DNA from: Spirosoma fluviale
GTDB lineage: Bacteria > Bacteroidota > Bacteroidia > Cytophagales > Spirosomataceae
NCBI RefSeq assembly: GCF_900230225.1
Contig: NZ_OCNH01000001.1
Coordinates: forward strand, 558,001-622,000
Direction of reading: 5' to 3'
DNA: 64,000 nucleotides
The position numbers were made by a program, and so were the translations under genes. Below the pieces are notes generated by a model. It saw only the letters and a program-made list of their open reading frames with translations, made no database searches and was not told where the DNA came from. Positions 1 through 9,029 of the stretch are shown here, in pieces. Numbering within the stretch: the stretch's first letter is position 1; the number at the start of each line of letters is the position of its first letter.

Positions 1-75
1 ACAAGCAGTGTATGTAGCAATTTTCTAAGTAACACAGGCAGGGAATGAGTTTGAACGATTGATGCCAAAGATAAG

Positions 76-106
76 AAAAGGCTACCTAAAACGTAGGCAG
101 CCTTTT
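76..106 (-). terminator. Hairpin terminator after the amidohydrolase gene
   Basis: A 12-bp stem with one mismatch (76-87 with 95-106, loop about 7 nt) is followed on the minus strand by a T-rich run. It lies 37 bp past the stop codon of the minus-strand gene ending at 143. Positions 1-75 show no gene. Confidence 0.7.
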
Positions 107-142
107 GCCTCACTTGACCTAACATGTATGAAAAGTTGTGTA

Positions 143-3100
143 TTAAGGGCGGGTGAGGAGTTTGTTTATGGGTAGGACTTCGCCGTTCCGAATAACCTGC
201 TCCACATTGAGCGCGTCCTTTATGTTGGTGAGTGGATCGCCGTCAACAATCACCAGATCGGCTAATTTACCTGGTTCAATCGACCCAAGATCTTTGCTGA
301 CGCCCACGGTTTCGGCCGCCCACAGCGTAGCTGACCGTAAAGCCTGATACGGCGTAAGCCCCGCACCTACAAACGATTGCAGTTCGGTGTGGAGGCTCAT
401 GCCATAAGGCACAAACGGACTATCGGTGCCGGTGGTGACGTGGGCTCCGGCATCGATCAGGGCTTTTACGCCTTTCTGGAGATTTCCGAAATTGCTCAAA
501 TAACCGGGACTCAACTTAGCGTATTGCGCCGACCCGGCCTGAAGCGCATTCGTGTACTCTTCCGAATAGAACGTTTTGTACTGCCGGTTTTCGAGCAGGC
601 TGGGGTCATTCGTTGTCAATACGGAAAAACCACCCTGCAAGGAAGCCGTAGGGGTAATGTTCATGCCCGATTTGGCCAGTAGCTGAATCACATCCTGGTA
701 GCTGTGGTTCATGGCCGTAATCTTGGGCGAATACCCCCGCCGACTCGTTCCGCCAATGTGTTCTACCGCATCGACATCGTAGCGCATAGCCGGGAAAATC
801 TCATGGGAGGATACCGGTAATCCGTGGGCGTGGGCAAAGGCCGTAATGCGTTGCTGTTTGTTGTCCGGCATCCGAACGTAGGTTTTTATGAGGTCGTAGC
901 CCAGTTGTACGGCCCGGTTGAGTTCGCGGTCGAGTTGCTCATCGGAGTTGATGCTGGTGGCGGCCCCGTAGTAAATGCGGTTGCCGTCGGTTAAGCCGCC
1001 GGTAAAGAATTGCCGGGGGCCGGGTCGTACGCCACTGGCCCACGACTCTTTCCGTTCGAGGGCATCGTAGGGGTCGGCACCGGGTTCGCGAATGGAGGTA
1101 ATGCCGAAAGACAGCCACAACCGACCGATTTTTTCGCCAACCATCGAATGCTGATGGGTATGCATCTCAAATAAGCCGGGAATAACCGTTTTGGTCGATG
1201 CGTCGATCAGTTTACCCGGTCGCCCCGCCTGATGAGGCAGAATCGCCTTGATCCGGTGCCCGTCGATGATAATATCAACGTTGTTTCGGTAGGTACTGGC
1301 TTTCCCGTCAAACAACCGTCCGGCGTGCACAACTACGGTTTCGGTGGGTTGGCTAATCGTCCAGGAGAGCTCCATTGGGTGAGTATCAATGTGCCCGTCT
1401 ACCAGATAAACCTGTTTGAAAACGTCCGTTGCGAGAAATAACAGGCTTTTCGAATCGCCCGTCCAGGTAGGTGTCTCTGCCTGCTCGGTGGTTAACTGAC
1501 GGGGTGTACCAACGATAGTGCCATCGGGTTTAACATCGGTAATCCACAACAGGCCATCCAGTACATAGGCCATTTTAGTGCCGTCCGGCGACCAGATCGG
1601 CCCATTTTGCCCTCTTGTAGCCAGACTATGATTTGGTGCGGGCGATACATAGCGGTCGTTTTTGCCATCAAATGATAAGAGCAACACCTCACTGACGCCT
1701 TCGCGGTAGCGTGACGAGTAGGGGTGAAGGGCCGACACGGCAAGCGTTTTGCCATCCGGCGACCAGCTTGCCTGACTCGGAACAAATAGGGACTCGTGAA
1801 GCTTTCGCGTTTTAGGGGCAGTTACATCGGCGGTATAGGTAACATCGGCCACGAAGAGCGTACTGCGGCCCCAGGCGTTTCGTGGGTCGCTCTGGTAAAA
1901 GGCGATCTTACTGCCGTCTGGCGACCAGATTGGGTAATGGAGATCATCTGCCATATCCACAAGAAGCCGGTCCTGTCCGGTTTTAAGGTCACGAATCCAG
2001 ACGTCCATGTTCCCGTTTCGGTCAGACACATACGTTAGTTTACTGCCATCCGGCGACCAGCCGGGTTCGACTTCCATGGACTGCCCTTGAGTCAGGCGTT
2101 CGGGCACCTTGCTTCCTTTAGTCAATAGCCATAGGTCGCCCAGGGCGGCAAACGCAATTTGTTTGCCATCGGGCGAAATCGCCGTTCCTTTAATGCCTTT
2201 CACCTGTTGCGGTTTTCGACTATCGAAATCGTATGTTTTTCGTTTGTAGGTGTTCCGGGGCAACGTAATGACCACCTGAAACGGAATGGTCTGCGCCGTC
2301 GTACTCCCCAGCCGACGCCGTTTCAAAAGCCCATCGGCCGTGTACAAATAAGTATCGGCCGAAAACCAGCTGGCCCGAAATGGGAAAACGTCTTCTTTGG
2401 CTTCCGTCAGCGTTTGTGTTTTGCCATCGGTAATAGAAGTAGTTGTCAGTCCGCTTTGGGTGTTGTTCAGCAAATTGCAGAACAACTGCGACCCGTTGGG
2501 TTGCCAGGACACACCGGCCAGTTTACCCGCTGAGGGCGCAACCAGTTTTTCGGTACCGCCCAATGGCAGAACGTAAACGCCCGGCGCATCTGTCCGATCA
2601 GAAGCATAGGCGATCTGTTTGCCATCCGGCGCATAAGCAGGGTTAAAATCGTTGCCTGAGTCGTGAGTTAGCTGAGTCAGTTTTCCGTCGGCCAGATTTA
2701 GCTGCCAGATGTCGTAGTTGCCGCTTCTATCGGAGGCAAAAACCAGTTGTTTTCCATCCGGCGACCAGTGGGGTTCGCGGTCATCATAGAGTCCGTTCGT
2801 GAGCTGCTGAGGTTTGCCTCCCGTGGCCGAAACCGTCCAAATATGATACCGTCCGTCCCAGAACGAGTGGAACGCAATTCGTTGCCCATCCGGCGACCAA
2901 CTGGGCTGTCGGCAGTCGCCAAGTGGATCGGTCAATGGTTTTGCAATTCCGCCCGTTGCGGGTAAGATCCAGATGGTTCCCTGTAGGTCAATGGCAATCT
3001 GGCGTTTATCGGGCGATAGGTCGGCAGCCATGTTCGTGCCTTCCGTTACCAGTACCCGGAGGGAGTCAGCAATAGTTGCCTGAGCTGTGTTTGGACAAAG

Positions 3101-3160
3101 AGAGGTAAGCCAGAATTGTATGGTTATGAAAAAGGCGAATGCCAAACGGATATTCTGCAT
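143..3160 (-). CDS. TolB-like beta-propeller / amidohydrolase fusion protein
   Basis: A 1005-aa secreted protein. It has an N-terminal signal peptide, then about 600 residues of repeated blade motifs of the type 'WSPDG' and 'ISPDGKQIAF' (TolB/PD40 propeller), then a C-terminal metal-dependent amidohydrolase domain from about residue 640. The latter shows the metal-binding 'EMHTHQH', a later 'SSHEIFP' and 'EHIGGT', and the late 'TTGTDSPF' aspartate motif, as in imidazolonepropionase/dipeptidase-like hydrolases. It probably hydrolyses a cyclic amide or peptide-like substrate in the periplasm; the substrate cannot be read from sequence. It is transcribed alone, divergent from the pyrophosphatase gene, with a terminator behind it. 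The length is normal for this two-domain family. Confidence 0.88.
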   Translation of the reverse strand: MQNIRLAFAFFITIQFWLTSLCPNTAQATIADSLRVLVTEGTNMAADLSPDKRQIAIDLQGTIWILPATGGIAKPLTDPLGDCRQPSWSPDGQRIAFHSFWDGRYHIWTVSATGGKPQQLTNGLYDDREPHWSPDGKQLVFASDRSGNYDIWQLNLADGKLTQLTHDSGNDFNPAYAPDGKQIAYASDRTDAPGVYVLPLGGTEKLVAPSAGKLAGVSWQPNGSQLFCNLLNNTQSGLTTTSITDGKTQTLTEAKEDVFPFRASWFSADTYLYTADGLLKRRRLGSTTAQTIPFQVVITLPRNTYKRKTYDFDSRKPQQVKGIKGTAISPDGKQIAFAALGDLWLLTKGSKVPERLTQGQSMEVEPGWSPDGSKLTYVSDRNGNMDVWIRDLKTGQDRLLVDMADDLHYPIWSPDGSKIAFYQSDPRNAWGRSTLFVADVTYTADVTAPKTRKLHESLFVPSQASWSPDGKTLAVSALHPYSSRYREGVSEVLLLSFDGKNDRYVSPAPNHSLATRGQNGPIWSPDGTKMAYVLDGLLWITDVKPDGTIVGTPRQLTTEQAETPTWTGDSKSLLFLATDVFKQVYLVDGHIDTHPMELSWTISQPTETVVVHAGRLFDGKASTYRNNVDIIIDGHRIKAILPHQAGRPGKLIDASTKTVIPGLFEMHTHQHSMVGEKIGRLWLSFGITSIREPGADPYDALERKESWASGVRPGPRQFFTGGLTDGNRIYYGAATSINSDEQLDRELNRAVQLGYDLIKTYVRMPDNKQQRITAFAHAHGLPVSSHEIFPAMRYDVDAVEHIGGTSRRGYSPKITAMNHSYQDVIQLLAKSGMNITPTASLQGGFSVLTTNDPSLLENRQYKTFYSEEYTNALQAGSAQYAKLSPGYLSNFGNLQKGVKALIDAGAHVTTGTDSPFVPYGMSLHTELQSFVGAGLTPYQALRSATLWAAETVGVSKDLGSIEPGKLADLVIVDGDPLTNIKDALNVEQVIRNGEVLPINKLLTRP

Positions 3161-3325
3161 AGGGTAGGAAACTCAATAGACTGTTTTACTTCAACCTGTT
3201 TTTCTATGAACCTACGCAGCCTGTCAGCCACTTCCAAACGTTCACTCAAATTGTACCTCAGTAACCAGGAAACTCCTTGAATAACCGAAAAAATCCTCAA
3301 AAAAAGTCAATGAATTTGCCCTGGG

Positions 3326-3359
3326 TTTGGTCGTAATGCACGGGCAAATTCTATCTTTG
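3326..3359 (+). promoter_or_regulatory. Bacteroidota-type promoter of the pyrophosphatase gene
   Basis: TATCTTTG at 3352-3359 fits the TAnnTTTG -7 box of Bacteroidota. TTTG at 3326-3329 is the candidate -33 box. The spacing of 22 nt is a little longer than the usual 19-20. The start codon is 33 bp downstream. Confidence 0.55.
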
Positions 3360-3392
3360 CGGGCAATCAACTCTTAACTTCTACCTATTTCT

Positions 3393-6065
3393 ATGAATTA
3401 CAGTGTTTATCTGGTCCCCATCCTTGGCATCATAGGCCTGCTGGTGATGTTTACCAAATTTATGTGGGTTTCGAAGCAGGAAGCCGGAGATGCCAGGATG
3501 CAGGAAATTGCGGGCTACATTGCTGATGGTGCGATTGCCTTTCTTAAAGCCGAGTGGCGTGTTCTCACTTATTTCGGGATTATCGTAGCGCTTCTGCTGG
3601 CCTACATGGGCAGCCTGGTGCCAAATTCCAGTCCACTTATTGGGTTTTCCTTTATTCTCGGCGCGTTTCTCTCGGCGCTGGCCGGGTACATTGGTATGAA
3701 TATCGCCACGAAGGCAAACGTTCGTACTGCTCATGCAGCCCGCACCAGCCTGACCAAAGCCCTTGAGGTGTCATTCACGGGTGGTTCTGTGATGGGAATT
3801 GGCGTTGCCGGTATTGCCGTGCTGGGTCTGGGTGGCCTGTTCATTGTCCTCTATAAATTATATGTTGAGCCATCGGGCGACGTTAACGGTCTACCCATGG
3901 AGAAAGCCCTCGAAGTGTTGGCCGGTTTCTCGCTCGGTGCCGAATCCATTGCGCTTTTTGCCCGTGTAGGCGGTGGTATCTACACCAAAGCGGCCGACGT
4001 TGGGGCCGACCTTGTGGGTAAAGTAGAAGCCGGTATTCCGGAAGATGACCCACGTAACCCGGCTACCATTGCCGACAACGTAGGAGACAACGTGGGTGAC
4101 GTAGCCGGTATGGGTGCTGACTTATTTGGTTCATACGTGGCTACAATTTTGGCTACCATGGTATTGGGTCGCGAGATCGTTATTCCAAACGATCCAATTA
4201 TAGGTCATGCGCCCATCGTTCTGCCAATGGTGATTGCCGGTCTGGGCCTGATCTTCTCCATCATTGCGACTTATTTCGTTCGGGTTAAGGATGATAACGG
4301 AAATGTACAGGCAGCCCTCAATCTGGGTAACTGGGCGTCGATTGGTATTACACTGGTTGCCTCCTACTTTCTGGTCAACGCTATGTTACCCGAAGGCATA
4401 ATGTCGATTCGCGGTGTTGAATTCGACCGGATGGATGTGTTTTATGCTATTGTAACGGGTCTGGTAGTAGGGGCCCTGATGAGCATCATTACTGAATATT
4501 ACACAGCTATGGGTCGTCGTCCGGTTCTGTCAATCATTCGGCAATCGGCAACGGGAGCGGCTACCAACATCATCGGTGGTCTATCGGTTGGTATGGAGTC
4601 GACAGTATTACCAATTCTGGTGCTGGCGGCCGGTATTTATACGTCGTATCACTTTGCCGGTTTGTACGGGGTGGCTATTTCGGCCGCTGGTATGATGGCA
4701 ACGACAGCCATGCAGTTAGCCATTGACGCCTTCGGTCCTATTGCCGATAATGCCGGTGGTATTGCCGAGATGAGTTACCTGCCCGAAGAAGTTCGTGGTC
4801 GTACCGATATTCTGGATGCCGTTGGTAACACGACAGCCGCCAGTGGTAAAGGGTTTGCTATTGCTTCCGCTGCGTTAACGGCGCTGGCCCTGTTTGCGGC
4901 TTTTGTGGGTTTGTCAGGTATTTCGGCGATTGATATTTACAAGGCGGATGTACTGGCCGGGTTGTTTGTAGGCGGTATGATTCCGTATATATTCTCGTCA
5001 CTGGCCATTGCGGCTGTAGGCCGTGCGGCTATGGCGATGGTTGAAGAAGTTCGTCGCCAGTTCCGCGAGATTCCAGGAATTATGGAAGGAACGGGCAAGC
5101 CGGAATACGAAAAGTGCGTAGCTATTTCAACGCAGGCGTCGATTCGGGAGATGATCCTTCCGGGCGCGATTGCCTTGACCGTTCCCGTTATTGTGGGCTT
5201 TATTTTTGGCCCCGAAGTACTCGGTGGTGTACTGGCTGGTGTAACCGTATCGGGCGTACTGATGGGTATTTTCATGAACAACGCCGGTGGTGCCTGGGAT
5301 AACGCAAAGAAGTCCTTTGAAAAAGGGGTGTTGATCAACGGTGAGATGTTCTACAAAAAGTCGGAGCCGCACAAAGCATCGGTTACGGGCGATACCGTTG
5401 GTGATCCGTTCAAAGATACATCCGGTCCATCCATGAACATTCTGATCAAATTGATGTCCATTGTATCGCTTGTTATTGCACCATACATCGCGGTTAAATC
5501 GACCTCGGCGAGCGAAGGTAATCGGGAAGGCATTACGGCCCAGGGCGGTATGCCTGGCGTTGACCTGGAGAAATCAACGGCAGCCGAAAATATAACGGTG
5601 ACGGATAATGTGCTGAAATTCAAAAACGATAAAACCGGTGTCGATCTGAATCTGTCGGGTGTTGGTAAAATTGAAGAACAACTTATTGAGTTTATCAACT
5701 CCGATAAGGCTGTCGACAAAGAGACCTGGTTCGACTTTGACAAGCTGACGTTTGAAACTGGCAAAGCAACCCTGAAGCCCGAATCGCAGGTGCAGTTAGG
5801 TAACGTGGCCCAGATTCTGAAAGCATATCCAACTGTGAAGGTTAAAGTTGGTGGATACACCGATAATACCGGTGTTGTCGCCAGTAATCTCAAGCTCTCG
5901 CAGGACCGCGCCAATTCGGTTCGGGTTGAGCTGGAGAAACTGGGAATTGACAAAGACCGGCTGGCAGCAGAAGGCTACGGCCAGGAACACCCGGTTGCGT
6001 CGAACGACACCGAAGAAGGCCGGGCACAGAACCGCCGTATCTCGATGCGGGTAACAGAAAAGTAA
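3393..6065 (+). CDS. hppA: Ion-translocating membrane pyrophosphatase with C-terminal OmpA domain
   Basis: An 890-aa protein. Residues 1 to about 700 form a multi-spanning membrane pyrophosphatase that couples PPi hydrolysis to H+ or Na+ export. It has the core 'DDPRNPATIADNVGDNVGD' motif, a 'GNTTAASGKGFA' segment and the C-terminal 'GDTVGDPFKDTSGPS' motif. The Ala after GNTT (not Lys) is typical of K+-dependent enzymes; H+ versus Na+ cannot be decided. Residues about 779-890 are an OmpA/MotB peptidoglycan-binding domain with 'GYTDNTG' and 'NRRISM', so the diaminopimelate-binding Asp and Arg are present. Known family structures put the C-terminus in the periplasm, which suits wall anchoring. 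Usual pyrophosphatases end near 700-760 aa, so the tail is extra. Single-gene unit with its own promoter and terminator. Confidence 0.95.
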   Translation: MNYSVYLVPILGIIGLLVMFTKFMWVSKQEAGDARMQEIAGYIADGAIAFLKAEWRVLTYFGIIVALLLAYMGSLVPNSSPLIGFSFILGAFLSALAGYIGMNIATKANVRTAHAARTSLTKALEVSFTGGSVMGIGVAGIAVLGLGGLFIVLYKLYVEPSGDVNGLPMEKALEVLAGFSLGAESIALFARVGGGIYTKAADVGADLVGKVEAGIPEDDPRNPATIADNVGDNVGDVAGMGADLFGSYVATILATMVLGREIVIPNDPIIGHAPIVLPMVIAGLGLIFSIIATYFVRVKDDNGNVQAALNLGNWASIGITLVASYFLVNAMLPEGIMSIRGVEFDRMDVFYAIVTGLVVGALMSIITEYYTAMGRRPVLSIIRQSATGAATNIIGGLSVGMESTVLPILVLAAGIYTSYHFAGLYGVAISAAGMMATTAMQLAIDAFGPIADNAGGIAEMSYLPEEVRGRTDILDAVGNTTAASGKGFAIASAALTALALFAAFVGLSGISAIDIYKADVLAGLFVGGMIPYIFSSLAIAAVGRAAMAMVEEVRRQFREIPGIMEGTGKPEYEKCVAISTQASIREMILPGAIALTVPVIVGFIFGPEVLGGVLAGVTVSGVLMGIFMNNAGGAWDNAKKSFEKGVLINGEMFYKKSEPHKASVTGDTVGDPFKDTSGPSMNILIKLMSIVSLVIAPYIAVKSTSASEGNREGITAQGGMPGVDLEKSTAAENITVTDNVLKFKNDKTGVDLNLSGVGKIEEQLIEFINSDKAVDKETWFDFDKLTFETGKATLKPESQVQLGNVAQILKAYPTVKVKVGGYTDNTGVVASNLKLSQDRANSVRVELEKLGIDKDRLAAEGYGQEHPVASNDTEEGRAQNRRISMRVTEK

Positions 6066-6080
6066 AGCAACAGGTAAGTT

Positions 6081-6137
6081 TAGCTCTTAAAAAGAAAGTC
6101 AGCCCACACAGTAGGCTGACTTTCTTTTTAAGAGCTA
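6081..6137. terminator. Bidirectional terminator between hppA and the adaptor gene
   Basis: Perfect 24-bp arms (6081-6104 and 6114-6137) with a 9-nt loop. An A-rich and a T-rich stretch on the two sides of the stem serve both convergent genes. Confidence 0.9.
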
Positions 6138-6153
6138 TTTCTGTGGTTCGCAA

Positions 6154-7350
6154 TTAGCTCCCCAGCGCATTATAAATCAGCAATTGGTTCGTCGTTACAA
6201 CCCGGTCGCCGGGTGCGATACCGCCTGATAAGTAGGTCTTAGTGCCAATAGTTTTATAGATCGAAACTTCACGCACAACAGGTTGATTTTCTTTGTTGAC
6301 CATTACAACGAAGTTGCGGTTTTTGTCAAAAACAACCGCAGCCGCCGGAATGGCTACCCGCTGATCTCGACCGGCATAGGTAACGCTCACATTGGCAAAC
6401 ATCTCGGGTTTGAGTCGGTAATCGGCGTTGTCGAGCGTAACACGTACTTTCAGGGTTTTACTATCGGGGTCAAGAACGTTAAAAATCTTATCGATCCGTC
6501 CATGGAAAACTTTGTCAGGGTAGGAGATGGTTGTTATTGTTGCTGCGTCTCCTTCGTGTACGTTGGCCAGATCGGACTCATACACGTTAGCCAGCACCCA
6601 AACGTGGTCGAGGTTAGAAACCGTAAAGAGGTTCTCTGGATCATCGGACCGCAGCTCCATGCCCGACGAGGCTGTTTTTTCCACGATAAACCCACTCATG
6701 GGCGATTTAACCAGATAAACGGAGCCTGTACCGCCAACAATCCGGCGACGTTCGCCAACCCGGTTAAGTTCTCCTTTAGCCGCCTGTAGCTGTTCCTGAC
6801 TGGCAACCAGGTCTTTTTGCGAACTAAGACCAGCTTTAGTCATATCTTCCGTTACCTGCTGATTTTTCTGGGCAACGGCCAGTTGTCCGCGTGCCGATAT
6901 GGCTTGTTGCTCAAGGTCGGCAAGGTCGCCGGAGCGAATTACTGCCAGCACCTGACCTTTTCGGACATAATCGCCCAGATCGGCTTTCAATGTCTCTATA
7001 TGGCCACCCACCAGCGGAAACACTTTAACCACCTGATCCTGGTTAAAGGTAATCTTGCCCGTCAGGTTAAGTTCGTTTTTTGCGTTCTCCAGTTTTGCCG
7101 TATCCAGGGTGGCCGTGGCGAGAAGGTTGCTCTCCCGATGTGGAGCTTCAGTGGAAGCCCCATCGGCTTTCGTCTCACTTCGGCAGCTTAACAAGCCCGA
7201 GAATAGCAGTAATCCGACCAATACCTGGCTACAAAGCCAGCTTGGCCTGACGAATTGATGGTATTGCGATTTAACTAACTGATGACGCAGCTGAAGCCAC
7301 CCTCTGTAGAGTGAGTAGCTATTTATCGAAAAAAGCAGGTGTTTGTTCAT
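6154..7350 (-). CDS. RND efflux periplasmic adaptor (HlyD/CusB-type) lipoprotein
   Basis: About 398 aa from the ATG at 7350. An in-frame TTG at 7386 would add 12 residues and is less likely. The long basic N-terminus leads to a lipobox 'LLFSGLLSC', so the protein should be lipid-anchored. Then follow a barrel-sandwich/lipoyl hairpin ('GQVLAVIRSGDLADLEQQ'), a coiled-coil segment and a beta-barrel domain, the order of membrane-fusion proteins of tripartite pumps. It would bridge an inner-membrane pump and an outer-membrane channel. No RND pump or TolC gene lies next to it, so partner and substrate are open; CusB-like metal or drug efflux is possible. Confidence 0.85.
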   Translation of the reverse strand: MNKHLLFSINSYSLYRGWLQLRHQLVKSQYHQFVRPSWLCSQVLVGLLLFSGLLSCRSETKADGASTEAPHRESNLLATATLDTAKLENAKNELNLTGKITFNQDQVVKVFPLVGGHIETLKADLGDYVRKGQVLAVIRSGDLADLEQQAISARGQLAVAQKNQQVTEDMTKAGLSSQKDLVASQEQLQAAKGELNRVGERRRIVGGTGSVYLVKSPMSGFIVEKTASSGMELRSDDPENLFTVSNLDHVWVLANVYESDLANVHEGDAATITTISYPDKVFHGRIDKIFNVLDPDSKTLKVRVTLDNADYRLKPEMFANVSVTYAGRDQRVAIPAAAVVFDKNRNFVVMVNKENQPVVREVSIYKTIGTKTYLSGGIAPGDRVVTTNQLLIYNALGS

Positions 7351-7439
7351 GGCTATGTTCTTCGCAACAAAAGTCTGCACAGCCAATTAAACGCTCCTTA
7401 AACAAAAATTAAAAGGTAGTTAAACCCCTATAAAAGCAA

Positions 7440-7466
7440 AATCCCCACCAGTGACCGGTGGGGATT
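7440..7466 (-). terminator. Terminator after the YtxH operon
   Basis: A perfect 10-bp GC-rich stem (7440-7449 with 7457-7466) with a T-rich tail on the minus strand, 38 bp beyond the stop of the 124-aa YtxH gene. Confidence 0.75.
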
Positions 7467-7503
7467 GTCTTTCAAGAACGTTAAGTAAATCGGGTACTGG
7501 TAC

Positions 7504-7878
7504 CTAGTTGACTTTGAATGAAGACTGAGCATCGTTTACACCTGTCCGGGCGTCGTCGGCTAGTTCATCAACTTTATCGTTATATTGACTCTTAGCGTTT
7601 TCTTTATCTGCGTTAACCGAAGCCTGAGCCTGATCTTTATACTGGTTGAGCTGGTCTTTCGCTTTTTCAGTATACTGACTTACCTGAGTTTTGGCCTGCT
7701 CGAATCCTTCTTTAACCTGCGATACGCCTTTCTCCCATTGGTCTTTCAGATCGCCGGAACGCTTGTTCGCTTCTTCGGTCAATTTATCTCTCGTTTCTTT
7801 ACCGCTACGTGGAGCTGTTAAAATACCAATAACAACGCCTGTGATGATACCGGTCAGAAAATCTCTTGTGCTTCGCAT
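7504..7878 (-). CDS. YtxH domain protein (general stress type), 124 aa
   Basis: It begins 'MRSTRDFLTGIITGVVIGIL', a single hydrophobic glycine-rich segment, followed by 'APRSGKETRDKL', the signature of YtxH proteins. The rest is a charged, Lys/Gln/Asp-rich amphipathic helix of about 90 residues. YtxH is a membrane-anchored protein family of the general stress response in Bacillus; its molecular role is not settled. It lies 46 bp downstream of the second YtxH gene on the same strand and is probably cotranscribed from the promoter near 8240. It is the longer paralogue of the pair. Confidence 0.85.
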   Translation of the reverse strand: MRSTRDFLTGIITGVVIGILTAPRSGKETRDKLTEEANKRSGDLKDQWEKGVSQVKEGFEQAKTQVSQYTEKAKDQLNQYKDQAQASVNADKENAKSQYNDKVDELADDARTGVNDAQSSFKVN

Positions 7879-7924
7879 GATTTTGTTTGTTTTAGGTGAG
7901 TTGGTAGATAAGATAGTGAATTGA

Positions 7925-8176
7925 TTATTGTTTTGCTTTGCGTTTAGCCTGGCTAACTACATCCTGGGTTTTTTCGGTAGCAGAGTCTACATAGTCATTG
8001 TATTGACTTTTGATACTCTCTAAGCCCGACTGAAGTTGATCCTGAAGATCTTTAAAGAATGAGTCAGATTCCGACGAAATGCGCTTACGTGTCTTCTGGC
8101 CACTTTCAGGAGCCAGTAAAATCCCAACAATAGCGCCAACAGCTAGTCCTACTAATATTCCTGGCAATGCTTTCAT
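7925..8176 (-). CDS. YtxH domain protein, 83 aa
   Basis: A short paralogue of the neighbouring YtxH protein. It has 'ILVGLAVGAIVGILLAPESG', then 'KTRKRISSESDSFFKDLQDQ' and a Lys/Gln-rich helix. It is first gene of a two-gene operon. A TTGGYAC-type element lies 67 bp upstream of the start codon, at the same distance as in front of the lmo0937-like gene at 8779. Confidence 0.85.
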   Translation of the reverse strand: MKALPGILVGLAVGAIVGILLAPESGQKTRKRISSESDSFFKDLQDQLQSGLESIKSQYNDYVDSATEKTQDVVSQAKRKAKQ

Positions 8177-8229
8177 AGTTTCTGAAACTTTGGTGAATGA
8201 TTTACTGAGTTATCAATGATGGATAGATA

Positions 8230-8245
8230 GAAAATTTTGTACCAG
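8230..8245 (-). promoter_or_regulatory. Candidate sigma-54-like promoter of the YtxH operon
   Basis: On the minus strand: CTGGTACAAAATTTTC. The GG dinucleotide (8243-8242) would be the -24 element. Ten nucleotides on is TC, where classical sigma-54 promoters have GC. It is one of five such sites in the island. Only the -24 half matches well. Confidence 0.4.
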
Positions 8246-8459
8246 TAATCAATCTAAGGGGATAAGTGATTGACAGTAAGTTGGTTATTTAGTTTTAGGG
8301 TACTCACTTACCCTTCTTTTGTTGAGGACTTTTCTCTACAAGGGCGTCCACGATTTACGCGACCGTACCCCACTGTCAGACTAAACTTAAACACTTTATA
8401 CTGCAAGTATACAGGTTTACGATTAAACAGGACGAGGCTTTAAGATTGGATAAAATAAA

Positions 8460-8489
8460 AATCCCCGCGCTCAAATTGGCGCAGGGATT
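8460..8489 (-). terminator. Terminator after the lmo0937-like gene
   Basis: An 11-bp stem with one mismatch (AATCCCCGCGC against GCGCAGGGATT). On the minus strand it is followed by a T-rich run. It lies about 120 bp past the stop codon at 8612. Confidence 0.65.
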
Positions 8490-8611
8490 CCGTACCCACC
8501 GTAACTTGTACTTAACCTAAAATGTAATCACCTAAATGAATAGGAATGCTATTGAGACTGTTATAATCCCTTCCGGGTTACTTATGTCAATATTGTTAAG
8601 GTACTTTTTCT

Positions 8612-8779
8612 TTACACGCTTCGACCTTGTACAAGGCGTAGTATAATTGCAATAACTGCAATTACCAGCAATATGTGGATCAGACCGCTAGTCGCTATGC
8701 CTGTTCCCAAGACTCCCAGGAATCCCAGAAGCCATATGATGACAAGCACTACTGCTATCGTGTAAAGAAGGTTTCCCAT
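8612..8779 (-). CDS. lmo0937-family small membrane protein, copy 1
   Basis: A 55-aa peptide read directly from the sequence, starting 'MGNLLYTIAVVLVIIWLLGF' and ending 'RLVQGRSV'. It has two hydrophobic helices with a short Gly/Ser turn and a basic C-terminus, the profile of the lmo0937/DUF5670 family. Function is unknown; family members respond to envelope or general stress in several phyla. A close paralogue of identical length is at 53656-53823, differing mostly by conservative changes. It is preceded by a TTGGCAC element 67 bp upstream. Confidence 0.85.
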   Translation of the reverse strand: MGNLLYTIAVVLVIIWLLGFLGVLGTGIATSGLIHILLVIAVIAIILRLVQGRSV

Positions 8780-8832
8780 TATGTTTCGTGAGTAAATCAG
8801 AATAAGCCATTTTGCAATCGTAGATGCTTAGA

Positions 8833-8848
8833 GAAAAATTTGTGCCAA
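8833..8848 (-). promoter_or_regulatory. Candidate sigma-54-like promoter of the lmo0937-like gene
   Basis: On the minus strand: GTTGGCACAAATTTTTC. A full TTGGCAC -24 element is followed at N10 by TC in place of GC. Distance to the start codon (67 bp from GG) equals that of the YtxH operon. Confidence 0.45.
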
Positions 8849-8979
8849 CTACCATTAAATTCATCTGATCTGGTAGAGTTATCAGCATAAAAGGCCCTAT
8901 TAGCTTGTAAATGAGCCAATAGAGACGATTTTTATTTAATTGCCAGAAAAATTGATCCCTATGGAATAAAAGAAAAAAG

Positions 8980-9029
8980 TGTGGAAATTGCTCCACATAT
9001 GTGGAATAAGCGTGGAAAAATGCCCCATT
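8980..9029. promoter_or_regulatory. Dyad and related site, candidate activator-binding region
   Basis: TGTGGAAATTGCTCCACA (8980-8997) is a 6-6-6 perfect dyad (TGTGGA/TCCACA). A second GTGGAA half-site follows at 9001, and GTGGAAAAATGCCCCATTTT at 9011-9030 resembles the first. The words ATTGCTCC and CCCCATTTT recur near 21060 and 12128 in two other divergent spacers. It lies 130-200 bp upstream of the lmo0937-like promoter. Confidence 0.4.

Larger units (their letters stand above)
8177..8611. other. Intergenic region between YtxH and lmo0937-like genes
   Basis: 435 bp without a gene. It holds the YtxH promoter candidate near 8240 and the terminator near 8460-8489. Nothing else was seen. Confidence 0.6.

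Noticed and set aside
5351..5953. 200-aa open frame opposite the OmpA tail of the pyrophosphatase
   Set aside because: It lies wholly within a gene of high confidence on the other strand and has Ser/Thr/Leu-rich noise composition.
8688..8996. 102-aa open frame on the minus strand around 8.8 kb
   Set aside because: It overlaps the real 55-aa lmo0937-type gene in another frame and runs through the promoter and dyad region.
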